Assembly (NCBI RefSeq): GCF_001708445.1
Contig: NZ_CP015637.1
Location: 2,915,001 to 2,979,000, forward strand
Reading direction: 5' to 3'
Length of the DNA: 64,000 nucleotides
Source: Pseudomonas fluorescens
GTDB taxonomy: Bacteria > Pseudomonadota > Gammaproteobacteria > Pseudomonadales > Pseudomonadaceae
Shown here: positions 44,509 through 51,603 of the stretch, piece by piece
How the letters are laid out: each line of letters starts with the position of its first letter
Numbering within the stretch: the stretch's first letter is position 1
Made by a program: the position numbers and the translations under genes
The notes under the pieces: model-generated
The model's database searches: none
Told to the model about the DNA's origin: nothing
What the model saw: only the letters and a program-made list of their open reading frames with translations

Positions 44509-45240
44509 ATGGAGAAGTACACGTTTATTGATCGGTATTTTCACAGCCAGCGCGAACTGTTGGACATCAGGCATTCTGAAGAGCGGGACATCAACACGCT
44601 GTTTACCTACCTGAATAACCTCCACTCTACGGCTGATAAGCTGCTTGAGCTATTCAACTGCAGCATCAAAACTGCTCCAGAATTCAAAATACTCCGGCTT
44701 ATCAGAAACTATTTTCACCATGTCGGCGACGTTGACGAAATTCGTCTCCGTGTCAAGGTCGAGGAAAATGTTCTCGTTAGCCATTCGCAACACCTTCTAA
44801 TACCACTAGAAGTGCTCGCAAAAAGCGTGAAATCATTTATCGATAACACGATACCTGACGAAAAAAACAAAAATTACAAAGCCAAATTGCGATTCATTCA
44901 AAGGGAAATGAGTAATATCGCTGAGATCTTCGACTACGCCGCAAATCTCACGAAAGACCTCGAAATGTTCTGCCAAAAGCCTAGCCTAAGGCTTGACGGA
45001 AGGGTCTACGAACTCGGATTTGATATGTACAAATTCGTTTTCAACATTACGAATACTATTGCAGACAAATGCCGAGAAATCCCAGAGCTACGCGAAAAGA
45101 AGGTAATCCTGGAGCTCGATTGGTCTTATCGCGCTGAAAACAACATTGGCAAACACGACGTTTTTTGCAGCCCGTCCAACGTACCAATCACCACCACCGA
45201 AGGCTTCGTATACGCTAAGGACATTGATCTGGTTCGTTAA
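44509..45240 (+). CDS. Hypothetical protein with HEPN-like RNYFHH motif
   Basis: A 243-residue, largely alpha-helical protein with no known family recognised. Residues 66-71 read R-N-Y-F-H-H, fitting the R-x4-H motif of HEPN ribonucleases, and lie at the end of a helix as in those proteins. No signal peptide or membrane segment is apparent. The start at 44509 (MEKYTFIDRYF) has a GGAG site some 12 bp upstream, a little far; an earlier in-frame start at 44455 is possible. It lies in a defence island between the AddAB-like pair and the ubiquitin-like locus. Confidence 0.6.
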   Translation: MEKYTFIDRYFHSQRELLDIRHSEERDINTLFTYLNNLHSTADKLLELFNCSIKTAPEFKILRLIRNYFHHVGDVDEIRLRVKVEENVLVSHSQHLLIPLEVLAKSVKSFIDNTIPDEKNKNYKAKLRFIQREMSNIAEIFDYAANLTKDLEMFCQKPSLRLDGRVYELGFDMYKFVFNITNTIADKCREIPELREKKVILELDWSYRAENNIGKHDVFCSPSNVPITTTEGFVYAKDIDLVR

Positions 45241-45283
45241 CTTGCTTGCTGTGAACCGCCTGCGTTTGCAGCCCGCGGAAGCA

Positions 45284-45550
45284 ATGCGCTGGTTCGACAA
45301 CTCACTGGATTTTCAATCGCGGTTACCAACCCCTCGAAATTTGGTGGTGTCGGCGTACGCGGAAGGTTTCATCTACCTGTTCCGCACCGACGCTTCTGCG
45401 CTGACATTCACTCGTATTGTGGCGCAGTGGCAAAACACGATGCGCCCGTTATGCCGGCTCACTCTCATTGGCCTGTTCCTGGCCAGTGGCGGTTGCTTCT
45501 TGTGGTTTGTCTTCCTACAGCTGAAGATTCTCCTGCCGAATCTGCTTTGA
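45284..45550 (+). CDS. Small putative membrane protein
   Basis: An 88-residue reading frame with one strong C-terminal hydrophobic segment (L-T-L-I-G-L-F-L-A-S-G-G-C-F-L-W-F-V-F-L). It starts 43 bp after the HEPN-motif gene with a GCGGAAG ribosome site at 45284. No family was recognised. It may be a real partner of the upstream gene or a degraded fragment; confidence is low. Confidence 0.35.
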   Translation: MRWFDNSLDFQSRLPTPRNLVVSAYAEGFIYLFRTDASALTFTRIVAQWQNTMRPLCRLTLIGLFLASGGCFLWFVFLQLKILLPNLL

Positions 45551-45572
45551 GTTGCTGTCTGACGAAGTCTCA

Positions 45573-45595
45573 GCGGCAGGCAGTGAGCCTGCCGC
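45573..45595. terminator. Hairpin between convergent genes
   Basis: GCGGCAGGC (45573-45581) and GCCTGCCGC (45587-45595) form a perfect 9-bp GC-rich stem with a five-base loop. There is no T run. It lies between the ends of two convergent genes, so a transcription-stopping role is plausible. Confidence 0.5.
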
Positions 45596-45621
45596 ATCAA
45601 ACTCCCAAGCAAGAACCTAAT

Positions 45622-46161
45622 TCAGGCTTGAGGGGAGGTTGGAGTGGGCGGTTTGACCGGCTCCGCCTCACCAGCCCGAGTCTGTCCACTCCGGGTTTTA
45701 TCAATGCCCCACACCGCCTTCGCGACCTCCTCAATTTTCGCCACGAACTTGTCGACGTTGAAGCCGGCTATGAAGGCCAGTGCGAAAAATCCAATTTCGC
45801 TTGCTCCGGCGTTCGCGGTCGACTCCAGTACCAACAAGCCTGCCTTCAAGAAGAGGTAGCTCACCGCACCGGCGATTGTGCTGGTGATGGGGCGGATGAA
45901 ATACCAGACGTGCCAGTCCGGATCCCAGCGCTTGTGGACGCACTTGTTGAGGTAAATCGCACGGAAGCAGTACAGGGCACCGCCAACGTAGGCGATCGCG
46001 CCACACATCAACGGCACTCTCAGAGGCCTATAGGGCTCAGAAAGCCAACCCAGAGCCATCGCACCGATGGAGTAGGTCGCGAAGACCAGAAGTGCCAGCA
46101 GATAGATGATGATGACGATCGTCAGATCTGTCTTTGGCTTGGCTGAAGTGGTTTCACTCAT
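45622..46161 (-). CDS. Multi-pass membrane protein of the E2-E1-JAB/MBL locus
   Basis: A 179-residue protein with about four hydrophobic helices (near residues 13-37, 48-66, 86-106 and 112-132) and a hydrophilic, proline-rich C-terminal tail after a charged segment (K-I-E-E-V-A-K-A-V-W-G-I). The start at 46161 (MSETTSAK) overlaps the WYL regulator stop by 8 bp, so the two are co-transcribed. No family name is recognised. In CBASS-like systems compact multi-TM proteins often act as membrane-damaging effectors, so it is a candidate effector by analogy only. Confidence 0.8.
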   Translation of the reverse strand: MSETTSAKPKTDLTIVIIIYLLALLVFATYSIGAMALGWLSEPYRPLRVPLMCGAIAYVGGALYCFRAIYLNKCVHKRWDPDWHVWYFIRPITSTIAGAVSYLFLKAGLLVLESTANAGASEIGFFALAFIAGFNVDKFVAKIEEVAKAVWGIDKTRSGQTRAGEAEPVKPPTPTSPQA

Positions 46162-47029
46162 CTTCTGCTGACTCCTTGCGAGCATTCTCAATCCGAAGCA
46201 TCACAATCTGCTGATGCTCACTGACCGGGTCGCCTGGCTTCACATTCAGGTTCAGCCGGCGGTTTAGGTAATACAACTGTGGCTTGCGAGCTCTGAGCCG
46301 AGCTTCGCCATTCACCATCTGGTAATCGTGCTCGATTGCTTTTTGCTTTTGTGGCGGGTAGCTCGGATTCGGGCCGATCACCACATCGATGAAGGTCTCC
46401 CATTCAACGTCCTCTGGCACCTCTGAAGGAGGGGCAAACGAAGTCTTCAGGGCATTGATGCGACCTAAAACGAAATCCTTGAATATCCCTGACTTGAAGC
46501 AGAAGGCGCGGGTGTGCCAACGAAAGCCGTCATGGGCGAACGATGTGGGGAAGATAGTCCGAACAGCTGGCTCGTCGAAATTGGTCATTGATCGATAGTC
46601 GACGTCCACTGCCTCGCCTGCCTGGAGCGCCCTGATGAGCTTGATCAGGATCTGTTGATCAACCTGCCTCATGGGAGAAGGTAGGTTCGCCACTGGGGGC
46701 GCCCAGCCGATGAAACTATCCGTTGGGGCGATATTGCCTATGCCACGCTGCTGTAGCTCATTTAGATAGTGCGCTGGATCCGGGTTGGTCAAGACGGGTT
46801 TGAAGTCAGGGCCTGCCACGTACGCTTTCAGCGTTCGGTCATAGGCCATGTTGTCAGGAGCGAGTTCTTGATAGGTCGCGAAATCCAATGACGCTTGAGG
46901 AACAGAAATCCCAAAAAAAATGGTCAGGTCTGAGCGATTGAGTTTTCGCTCCCACAGCAGCCGAAAATCTATAAATTCAAGGCGGCGTTCCTGGCCCCAG
47001 CGTCCGGTACGAGTAGCGGTAGCAGTCAT
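46154..47029 (-). CDS. WYL-domain transcriptional regulator (CapW/BrxR-like)
   Basis: A 291-residue protein with an N-terminal winged helix-turn-helix (about 10-70), a WYL-type central domain (V-D-V-D-Y-R-S-M-T then F-R-W-H-T-R-A-F-C ... F-V-L-G-R-I) and a C-terminal extension. This is the layout of the CapW/BrxR family, which represses defence operons such as CBASS and BREX until triggered. It is divergent from the MBL/E2-E1-JAB genes and precedes the membrane protein, so it probably controls both directions through the 130-bp gap. Confidence 0.87.
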   Translation of the reverse strand: MTATATRTGRWGQERRLEFIDFRLLWERKLNRSDLTIFFGISVPQASLDFATYQELAPDNMAYDRTLKAYVAGPDFKPVLTNPDPAHYLNELQQRGIGNIAPTDSFIGWAPPVANLPSPMRQVDQQILIKLIRALQAGEAVDVDYRSMTNFDEPAVRTIFPTSFAHDGFRWHTRAFCFKSGIFKDFVLGRINALKTSFAPPSEVPEDVEWETFIDVVIGPNPSYPPQKQKAIEHDYQMVNGEARLRARKPQLYYLNRRLNLNVKPGDPVSEHQQIVMLRIENARKESAEDE

Positions 47030-47054
47030 CTGAAATCAGCCTGGTAGGTAATTG

Positions 47055-47117
47055 GTATAAAAAATATTCGAATAGTATCTAGACGGGTTGAGTTTCTATA
47101 CGTATCTTACAGTATCT
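47055..47117. promoter_or_regulatory. Divergent promoter with GTATCT repeats
   Basis: The AT-rich gap between the WYL gene and the MBL gene contains GTATCT at 47075, 47102 and 47112 and a TATAAAAAATAT stretch from 47056. The last two repeats are 10 bp apart, one helical turn. They are candidate operator elements for the WYL regulator, which is inference. Confidence 0.4.
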
Positions 47118-47159
47118 GTAGCATTTCTCAAAGATGGCCCAGTGCCCGGGGAGGGATAT

Positions 47160-48350
47160 ATGGCTGCCAAGGTGACGTTTTTTCAAGTGGGTACGGGTGA
47201 CATGACGTTGATCCGGTTGGCCGATACGTTGGTCACCACCATTCTGATTGACTCGCGGATCCGCCAGGCTGCGGACAACCCAGACGATGACACTCCTGAC
47301 GTGGGCAGGGCATTGCGAGAGCGGCTGCAGTGGGATGCCAAAGACCGCCCATTCGTCAACGCCTTCCTATTGAGTCATCCTGACCAAGACCACTGTGCAG
47401 GCCTGAGAAATCACTTCTGGCTTGGCGATCCTGCGGACTACCCTGACGACGGCAAGGATCGTTGGGAGAGGCGGATTTTGATCCGTGAAATGTGGTCGTC
47501 GCCTCTGGTATTCCGTCGGAGTTCGAAGAACCACATCCTCTGTGACGACGCGAAAGCTTTCGATAAAGAAGCGCGGCGGCGAGTGATCTACTGGCGCAAT
47601 TATCGCATTGCAGGTGATGGGAACCGCATTCGCATCATGGGCGAAGACAACCAGGGGAAGACTGACGATCTTGGCCCAATCCTGGTTAAAGCCGGCCAGA
47701 CTTTCAGCCAGATCGCAGGTGAAAACCTTCCGCAGTTTTTCACCTCGCACCTGCTCGCACCGGCACCGCATGAAGATGATGCGGATCTTGAAGAAGACCT
47801 GACAAAAAACGAATCGAGCGTGATCATGAATATTCAGATCTCGCCGTCGGCTTACTCGCAAACCAAAACCAAATTCCTTGTTGGCGGTGACGCTGAGGTA
47901 TTGATCTGGGAGCGGATGTGGAGTCATTACGAGTCCACGCCCGAGGTGCTTGAATATGATCTGCTCCTAGCTCCGCACCACTGTTCCTGGCACACGCTTT
48001 CGTGGGACAGCTGGTCGGGCAAGGGCGAGAACGCCAAGGTAAGTTGGGATGCCCGTCAAGCCCTGAGCCAGGCACGCAATGGTGCAACGATCGTTTCCAG
48101 CAGTGTTGAGATTCTCGACGATTATTGCGATCCACCCTGCATCCGGGCGAAGCGTGAGTATCAGGGCATCCTGGACGAAGTTGATGGTTGGTTCTCTTGC
48201 ACTGGGGATCTCGGTGAGAAGGCTTGCATGGACTTCGAGGTTCGGTCGGATGGTAAGGTCAAACTGCTGGCCGTTGCTGCAGCGCTTGCTGGAGCTGTAC
48301 CGAGTTCCGTAGCGGCGTCGATTCCGCCACGCGCTGGCAAGTTCAAATGA
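47160..48350 (+). CDS. Metallo-beta-lactamase-fold hydrolase paired with the E2-E1-JAB protein
   Basis: A 396-residue MBL-fold protein starting M-A-A-K-V-T-F-F-Q-V-G-T-G-D. The metal motif is S-H-P-D-Q-D-H (residues 72-78), with a later A-P-H-H-C-S-W. A hydrophobic alanine-rich tail (L-L-A-V-A-A-A-L-A-G-A-V) precedes the end. The start at 47160 follows a GGGAGGG ribosome site. The stop overlaps the start of the E2-E1-JAB gene (ATGA), so the two proteins are made together. Substrate unknown: a nucleotide, nucleic acid or peptide phosphodiester role is typical for the fold. Confidence 0.85.
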   Translation: MAAKVTFFQVGTGDMTLIRLADTLVTTILIDSRIRQAADNPDDDTPDVGRALRERLQWDAKDRPFVNAFLLSHPDQDHCAGLRNHFWLGDPADYPDDGKDRWERRILIREMWSSPLVFRRSSKNHILCDDAKAFDKEARRRVIYWRNYRIAGDGNRIRIMGEDNQGKTDDLGPILVKAGQTFSQIAGENLPQFFTSHLLAPAPHEDDADLEEDLTKNESSVIMNIQISPSAYSQTKTKFLVGGDAEVLIWERMWSHYESTPEVLEYDLLLAPHHCSWHTLSWDSWSGKGENAKVSWDARQALSQARNGATIVSSSVEILDDYCDPPCIRAKREYQGILDEVDGWFSCTGDLGEKACMDFEVRSDGKVKLLAVAAALAGAVPSSVAASIPPRAGKFK

Positions 48351-50572
48351 TCGATTACTACGAGCTCGGTGAGGTTTTGGACTGTGCAGATGAGGATCAC
48401 CTCTATCCCCATACCCAGGCACTCCTCAAAGCTTTACGTGCTTGTCCCTACACCGATGTTCGAGAAATCAGGAAGGACAAACCAGGGACGATAATCAGCG
48501 AATACATTGTCATCGATGCCGGCGACGGTACAGTGGATTCGGGTAATCTCGGAGGAGTCAGGCGACGCGAGCGATTGGCGGTCGGTGTAAACCCCGACTT
48601 CCGCGTGCCGGTAGTAGTCTACACGCTGCGCAAAGACTTCCCTGTGCTGTCGCACCAGCATCCACCTTCCATAGGCGGGGCTAGGGTGCTTTGTCTGTAC
48701 GACAGCAATTGGTCGACGGTCGAGCGAACCTGGACGCCGGAGCGTTTCATCGCTCGAATGTTCTGGTGGTTGCGAGAGTCTGCTCTGTTGAAACTGCACC
48801 GGAGTGATCAGCCGGTTGAGCAGCTTTTTTACATGAGCCCTTACCAGCTTATCCTGCCTTCCAACTATACCGATTACGCAAAATCGGGTAGCAACACGTT
48901 GACCATTTGCAAAGTGGATGTAGGTGACTCGATCATCTTGAGGGCCGATCCCACTCGGCCAGGCGACCAGTCGAAGCTGGTCAGGATGGTCTCAATGGTG
49001 GTCAATCCTGTGGGATCCCCAACGTTGGCTCGCTATCCAGAGACCTTGGGTGATCTGCATGATCAACTCGTAAGCTGGGGCAGCGACCTCTATCAGTCGC
49101 TTCATGCGACCGTTTACGACGCCATTGAAGGCGGTGTTTCTGCTGCTCCCGCCCAAGGCCAAGGTGTACTCATTACTGTCTGGATTCCGCGCGTACGCGA
49201 CGGCGAGGCTGAACGCTTTGACGTAGCTGGGTACATGCTGGACGTCTCTCTGTTTGACCTAGCAACGGCCCTAGATATGCTAGGCCCCCCTGATTCGAAA
49301 GGGCTGAGTCACCGTAGCGTGATCCTCGGTGGAGCTGGCAGTATTGCCTGGCGATTGATCCCGCTCATGTCGGTAGAAGTTCGAAGTGCTCTCACAGCCA
49401 AAGTCGCTCGTGATCTATCGGGCACCCCTGAGGAGAACAGTGACATCCAAGGCGTCCTGGCCGGGGTGGGGGCGTTAGGTAGCGTGTTGGCTGATCTATG
49501 GATTCGCCAAGGCTGGGGGCGGTGGACGTTCATAGACCCTGATCGGGTGCTGCCTCACAATTTATGCCGCCATGTGGCGTTCGATTTATACATTGGCCGG
49601 CCAAAGGTCAACGTAGTGAGGGATCTGGCTGTAGAAATCTTTCCGAACTGGGATCCACCCAAGGCAATTGCCAAAAGCATACTTGAGGATACCGAGGAGA
49701 TCGCCTCGTCGTTGAGCGTTGCCCAAATCTTGGTGGATGTAACGACAACGTTGGAGGCACCACGTGAGCTCGCCCGTAGACCGGAAGCTCCCCGCACCGT
49801 GAGCTTGTTCGTTACACCTTCAGGTCTCTCAAGTGTGATGATTCTCGAAGATCAGGACAGGCTTCGGCGCATTGACGGTCTGGAGGGACAGTACTACCGA
49901 GCGATACTGGAAAACGAGTGGGGTCATCAGCACTTGGCCCAGCCTCTGGGGGATCGCTGGGTGGGCGGTGGCTGTCGTGACATTTCGGTAAGGATGTCGG
50001 GTGAATCTATTCATGGTCATGCAGGAATTCTTTCCAGGCAGCTTCGGCAGTCAGTCGCCAAGTCGCAGGCAAGGATTTGTGTCTGGGAATCAGATGACCG
50101 ATCCGGATCAGTTACCGCTCATGAGATCGACACCGCGCAAGTGCATACTGCGCAATCATCTGGCTGGACGGTGAAGTACGACGAGTCACTGGTTCAGAAA
50201 TTGTACACCGCTCGACAGAAGGCCCTTCCGAACGAAACGGGTGGCGCAATCCTCGGCGTCACGGATCTCAAAACGAAGACGATTGTCATTGTTGACGTTC
50301 TGCCGGCACCGCCGGACAGCGAGGCCAGTCCGAGCCATTTCATTAGAGGGCAAGAGGGCCAGGCAGAAGCGCTGGAGGTAGTACACAAGCGTACTGCTGG
50401 CATGGTGGATTATGTGGGCGAATGGCATTCGCATCCCGACGGTTGTCCGGCTCGCCCGAGTGAGCTCGACGAGAATTTGCTGAGTACCCTGCATAGGCAG
50501 ATGAGCGTTGAAGGATTGCCAGCGCTGATGGTGATCGCTGCCAAAGGTGCTGTAGGGATCTTTGTGTGTTGA
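48347..50572 (+). CDS. E2-E1(ThiF)-JAB triple-domain ubiquitin-like conjugation protein
   Basis: A 741-residue fusion. Residues about 1-170 look like a prokaryotic E2 fold: H-P-P ... L-C-L-Y-D with Cys116 as candidate thioester cysteine, then W-x8-F-I-A-R-M-F-W-W-L. A linker/inactive domain (about 170-320) follows. Residues about 325-580 are ThiF/E1-like: G-V-G-A-L-G at 373-378, F-I-D-P-D-R at 396-400, N405/R408, and Cys543 in G-G-G-C-R as candidate catalytic cysteine. The C-terminal JAB protease has Glu630, H-S-H at 694-696, Ser705 and Asp708. CBASS Cap2/Cap3 and Bil systems use the same three activities on separate chains. No ubiquitin-like protein or nucleotidyltransferase is recognised nearby. 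Confidence 0.88.
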   Translation: MIDYYELGEVLDCADEDHLYPHTQALLKALRACPYTDVREIRKDKPGTIISEYIVIDAGDGTVDSGNLGGVRRRERLAVGVNPDFRVPVVVYTLRKDFPVLSHQHPPSIGGARVLCLYDSNWSTVERTWTPERFIARMFWWLRESALLKLHRSDQPVEQLFYMSPYQLILPSNYTDYAKSGSNTLTICKVDVGDSIILRADPTRPGDQSKLVRMVSMVVNPVGSPTLARYPETLGDLHDQLVSWGSDLYQSLHATVYDAIEGGVSAAPAQGQGVLITVWIPRVRDGEAERFDVAGYMLDVSLFDLATALDMLGPPDSKGLSHRSVILGGAGSIAWRLIPLMSVEVRSALTAKVARDLSGTPEENSDIQGVLAGVGALGSVLADLWIRQGWGRWTFIDPDRVLPHNLCRHVAFDLYIGRPKVNVVRDLAVEIFPNWDPPKAIAKSILEDTEEIASSLSVAQILVDVTTTLEAPRELARRPEAPRTVSLFVTPSGLSSVMILEDQDRLRRIDGLEGQYYRAILENEWGHQHLAQPLGDRWVGGGCRDISVRMSGESIHGHAGILSRQLRQSVAKSQARICVWESDDRSGSVTAHEIDTAQVHTAQSSGWTVKYDESLVQKLYTARQKALPNETGGAILGVTDLKTKTIVIVDVLPAPPDSEASPSHFIRGQEGQAEALEVVHKRTAGMVDYVGEWHSHPDGCPARPSELDENLLSTLHRQMSVEGLPALMVIAAKGAVGIFVC

Positions 50573-50647
50573 TTCACCAAGCACCCAGGCCCACTGCTCG
50601 TCAGTAGCCATGAGATGAACCTTTTGGCTAATAGAGGAGGCAGTGGG

Positions 50648-50815
50648 ATGATGCCTCCCGCCGTCGGGGTAGAAATCGTATTTTTCTCTATCGGGCGAAC
50701 TCTGGTGGGGGAATGCGTTGACGGCGTGATCCAGCAGGTTTTCTCATCACCCCTTTCAAGCGCTCAGCAGGACCTTCTAACTCGGACGGCGACTGAATCG
50801 CCCTGCGTTTTGTAG
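50648..50815 (+). CDS. Small ORF downstream of the E2-E1-JAB gene
   Basis: A 55-residue reading frame starting at two adjacent Met codons 8 bp after a GAGGAGG ribosome site. The sequence (V-G-V-E-I-V-F-F-S-I-G-R ... V-D-G-V-I-Q-Q-V-F-S-S) has beta/alpha character but no di-glycine end. GGAGGCA (50637-50643) and TGCCTCC (50652-50658) can pair and would hide the ribosome site and start codon. Function unknown; it could be chance coding. Confidence 0.35.
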   Translation: MMPPAVGVEIVFFSIGRTLVGECVDGVIQQVFSSPLSSAQQDLLTRTATESPCVL

Positions 50816-50952
50816 ATACCTCGCTTCCCTAAACTGAGGCCGAGTACGAGGAGCCCTAAGCAAGCCGCGTCTGGTTGAAAACACAACGGCGATAAAAGGG
50901 TGAATACGAGGGAACGTCTTATGAGAGTTCAGAGCAATACAGCAGAAAGGCA

Positions 50953-50976
50953 AAAGCCCGGTCGTTACCGGGCTTT
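50953..50976. terminator. Terminator-like hairpin
   Basis: AAAGCCCGG (50953-50961) and CCGGGCTTT (50968-50976) form a perfect 9-bp stem with a six-base loop. The stem base ends in T/A runs of three to four, so a bidirectional terminator is plausible between the converging MBL/E2-E1-JAB and recombinase transcripts. Confidence 0.65.
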
Positions 50977-51196
50977 GCAGATCCCTCAAGGGGAGGTAAA
51001 GCTGAAGTGCCTCAAGGGCTACAAGCCAAACTCTACGAGCGGTTGGCGCTCATGTCAACGCTCTGCGTGTAGGTCGAAGTAGTTAGGATATGTGTACCGT
51101 AATGTGTAGTCGTCAGAGCTGAGACAGTCCTGTCTAGCACTGTGGGCAGGTTACCATGCCGCAATCTGTAGTCGATACGAAGACTACTAATCTTAT

Positions 51197-51595
51197 CTAT
51201 TGGGTGTTTCTCAACGGTGCCATAACTGACTCTACGTCCAGACCGTTCATGAGGCAGTTGTGTGCTATCACTGACAGAGCCTCGAAAAGCTTGTCTCGCT
51301 GTATTGCCAACGCAGCGTTCTCCGCTTGAAGACTTGCAATACGCTCTTCGAGACTCCTGCGCCGGCGGGCACCATCCGGATCCCTCCCGCTTTCCCTCAT
51401 TTGAACAACACGAGCGGCCTCAATTCTGTCTCCACGGTCACCTCCTAGCGTAGCTCGGCTTGTCAGGCCCAGCCGGCGCTGCACCTCCGGTCGGGAAATG
51501 GGAGCGAGCTCCACTCCTGAGCTAATCATCTGGGCGAGGAGAGCGTCTATTGCTTCGTCAAGAGTGCCGCCCCTCAATGTCTGTCGTCGCGTCAT
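51197..51595 (-). CDS. Small coiled-coil protein of the recombinase module (TnpC-like)
   Basis: A 132-residue protein with a basic N terminus, an HTH-like stretch (S-R-P-E-V-Q-R-R-L-G-L) and a C-terminal coiled coil (R-R-S-L-E-E-R-I-A-S-L-Q-A-E-N-A-A-L). Its size and place after the recombinases resemble TnpC of Tn554-type transposons or the small third component of mobile recombinase trios. It starts 8 bp after the stop of the last recombinase, in the same transcript. A role in orientation or efficiency of integration is known for Tn554 TnpC; here it is inferred. Confidence 0.65.
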   Translation of the reverse strand: MTRRQTLRGGTLDEAIDALLAQMISSGVELAPISRPEVQRRLGLTSRATLGGDRGDRIEAARVVQMRESGRDPDGARRRRSLEERIASLQAENAALAIQRDKLFEALSVIAHNCLMNGLDVESVMAPLRNTQ

Positions 51596-51603
51596 AATTG
51601 CCC

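Larger units (their letters stand above)
50573..51196. other. Gap between the ubiquitin-like locus and the recombinase module
   Basis: Apart from a doubtful 55-codon frame, nothing coding is seen in these 624 bp. A hairpin at 50953-50976 (AAAGCCCGG/CCGGGCTTT) resembles a terminator for the rightward operon, and the leftward recombinase transcript ends just right of this gap. Confidence 0.5.

Noticed and set aside
45622-50572. Canonical type II CBASS
   Set aside because: E1/E2/JAB activities and a CapW-like regulator are present, but no CD-NTase (GS...D-x-D) gene is seen; the MBL gene occupies the partner position.
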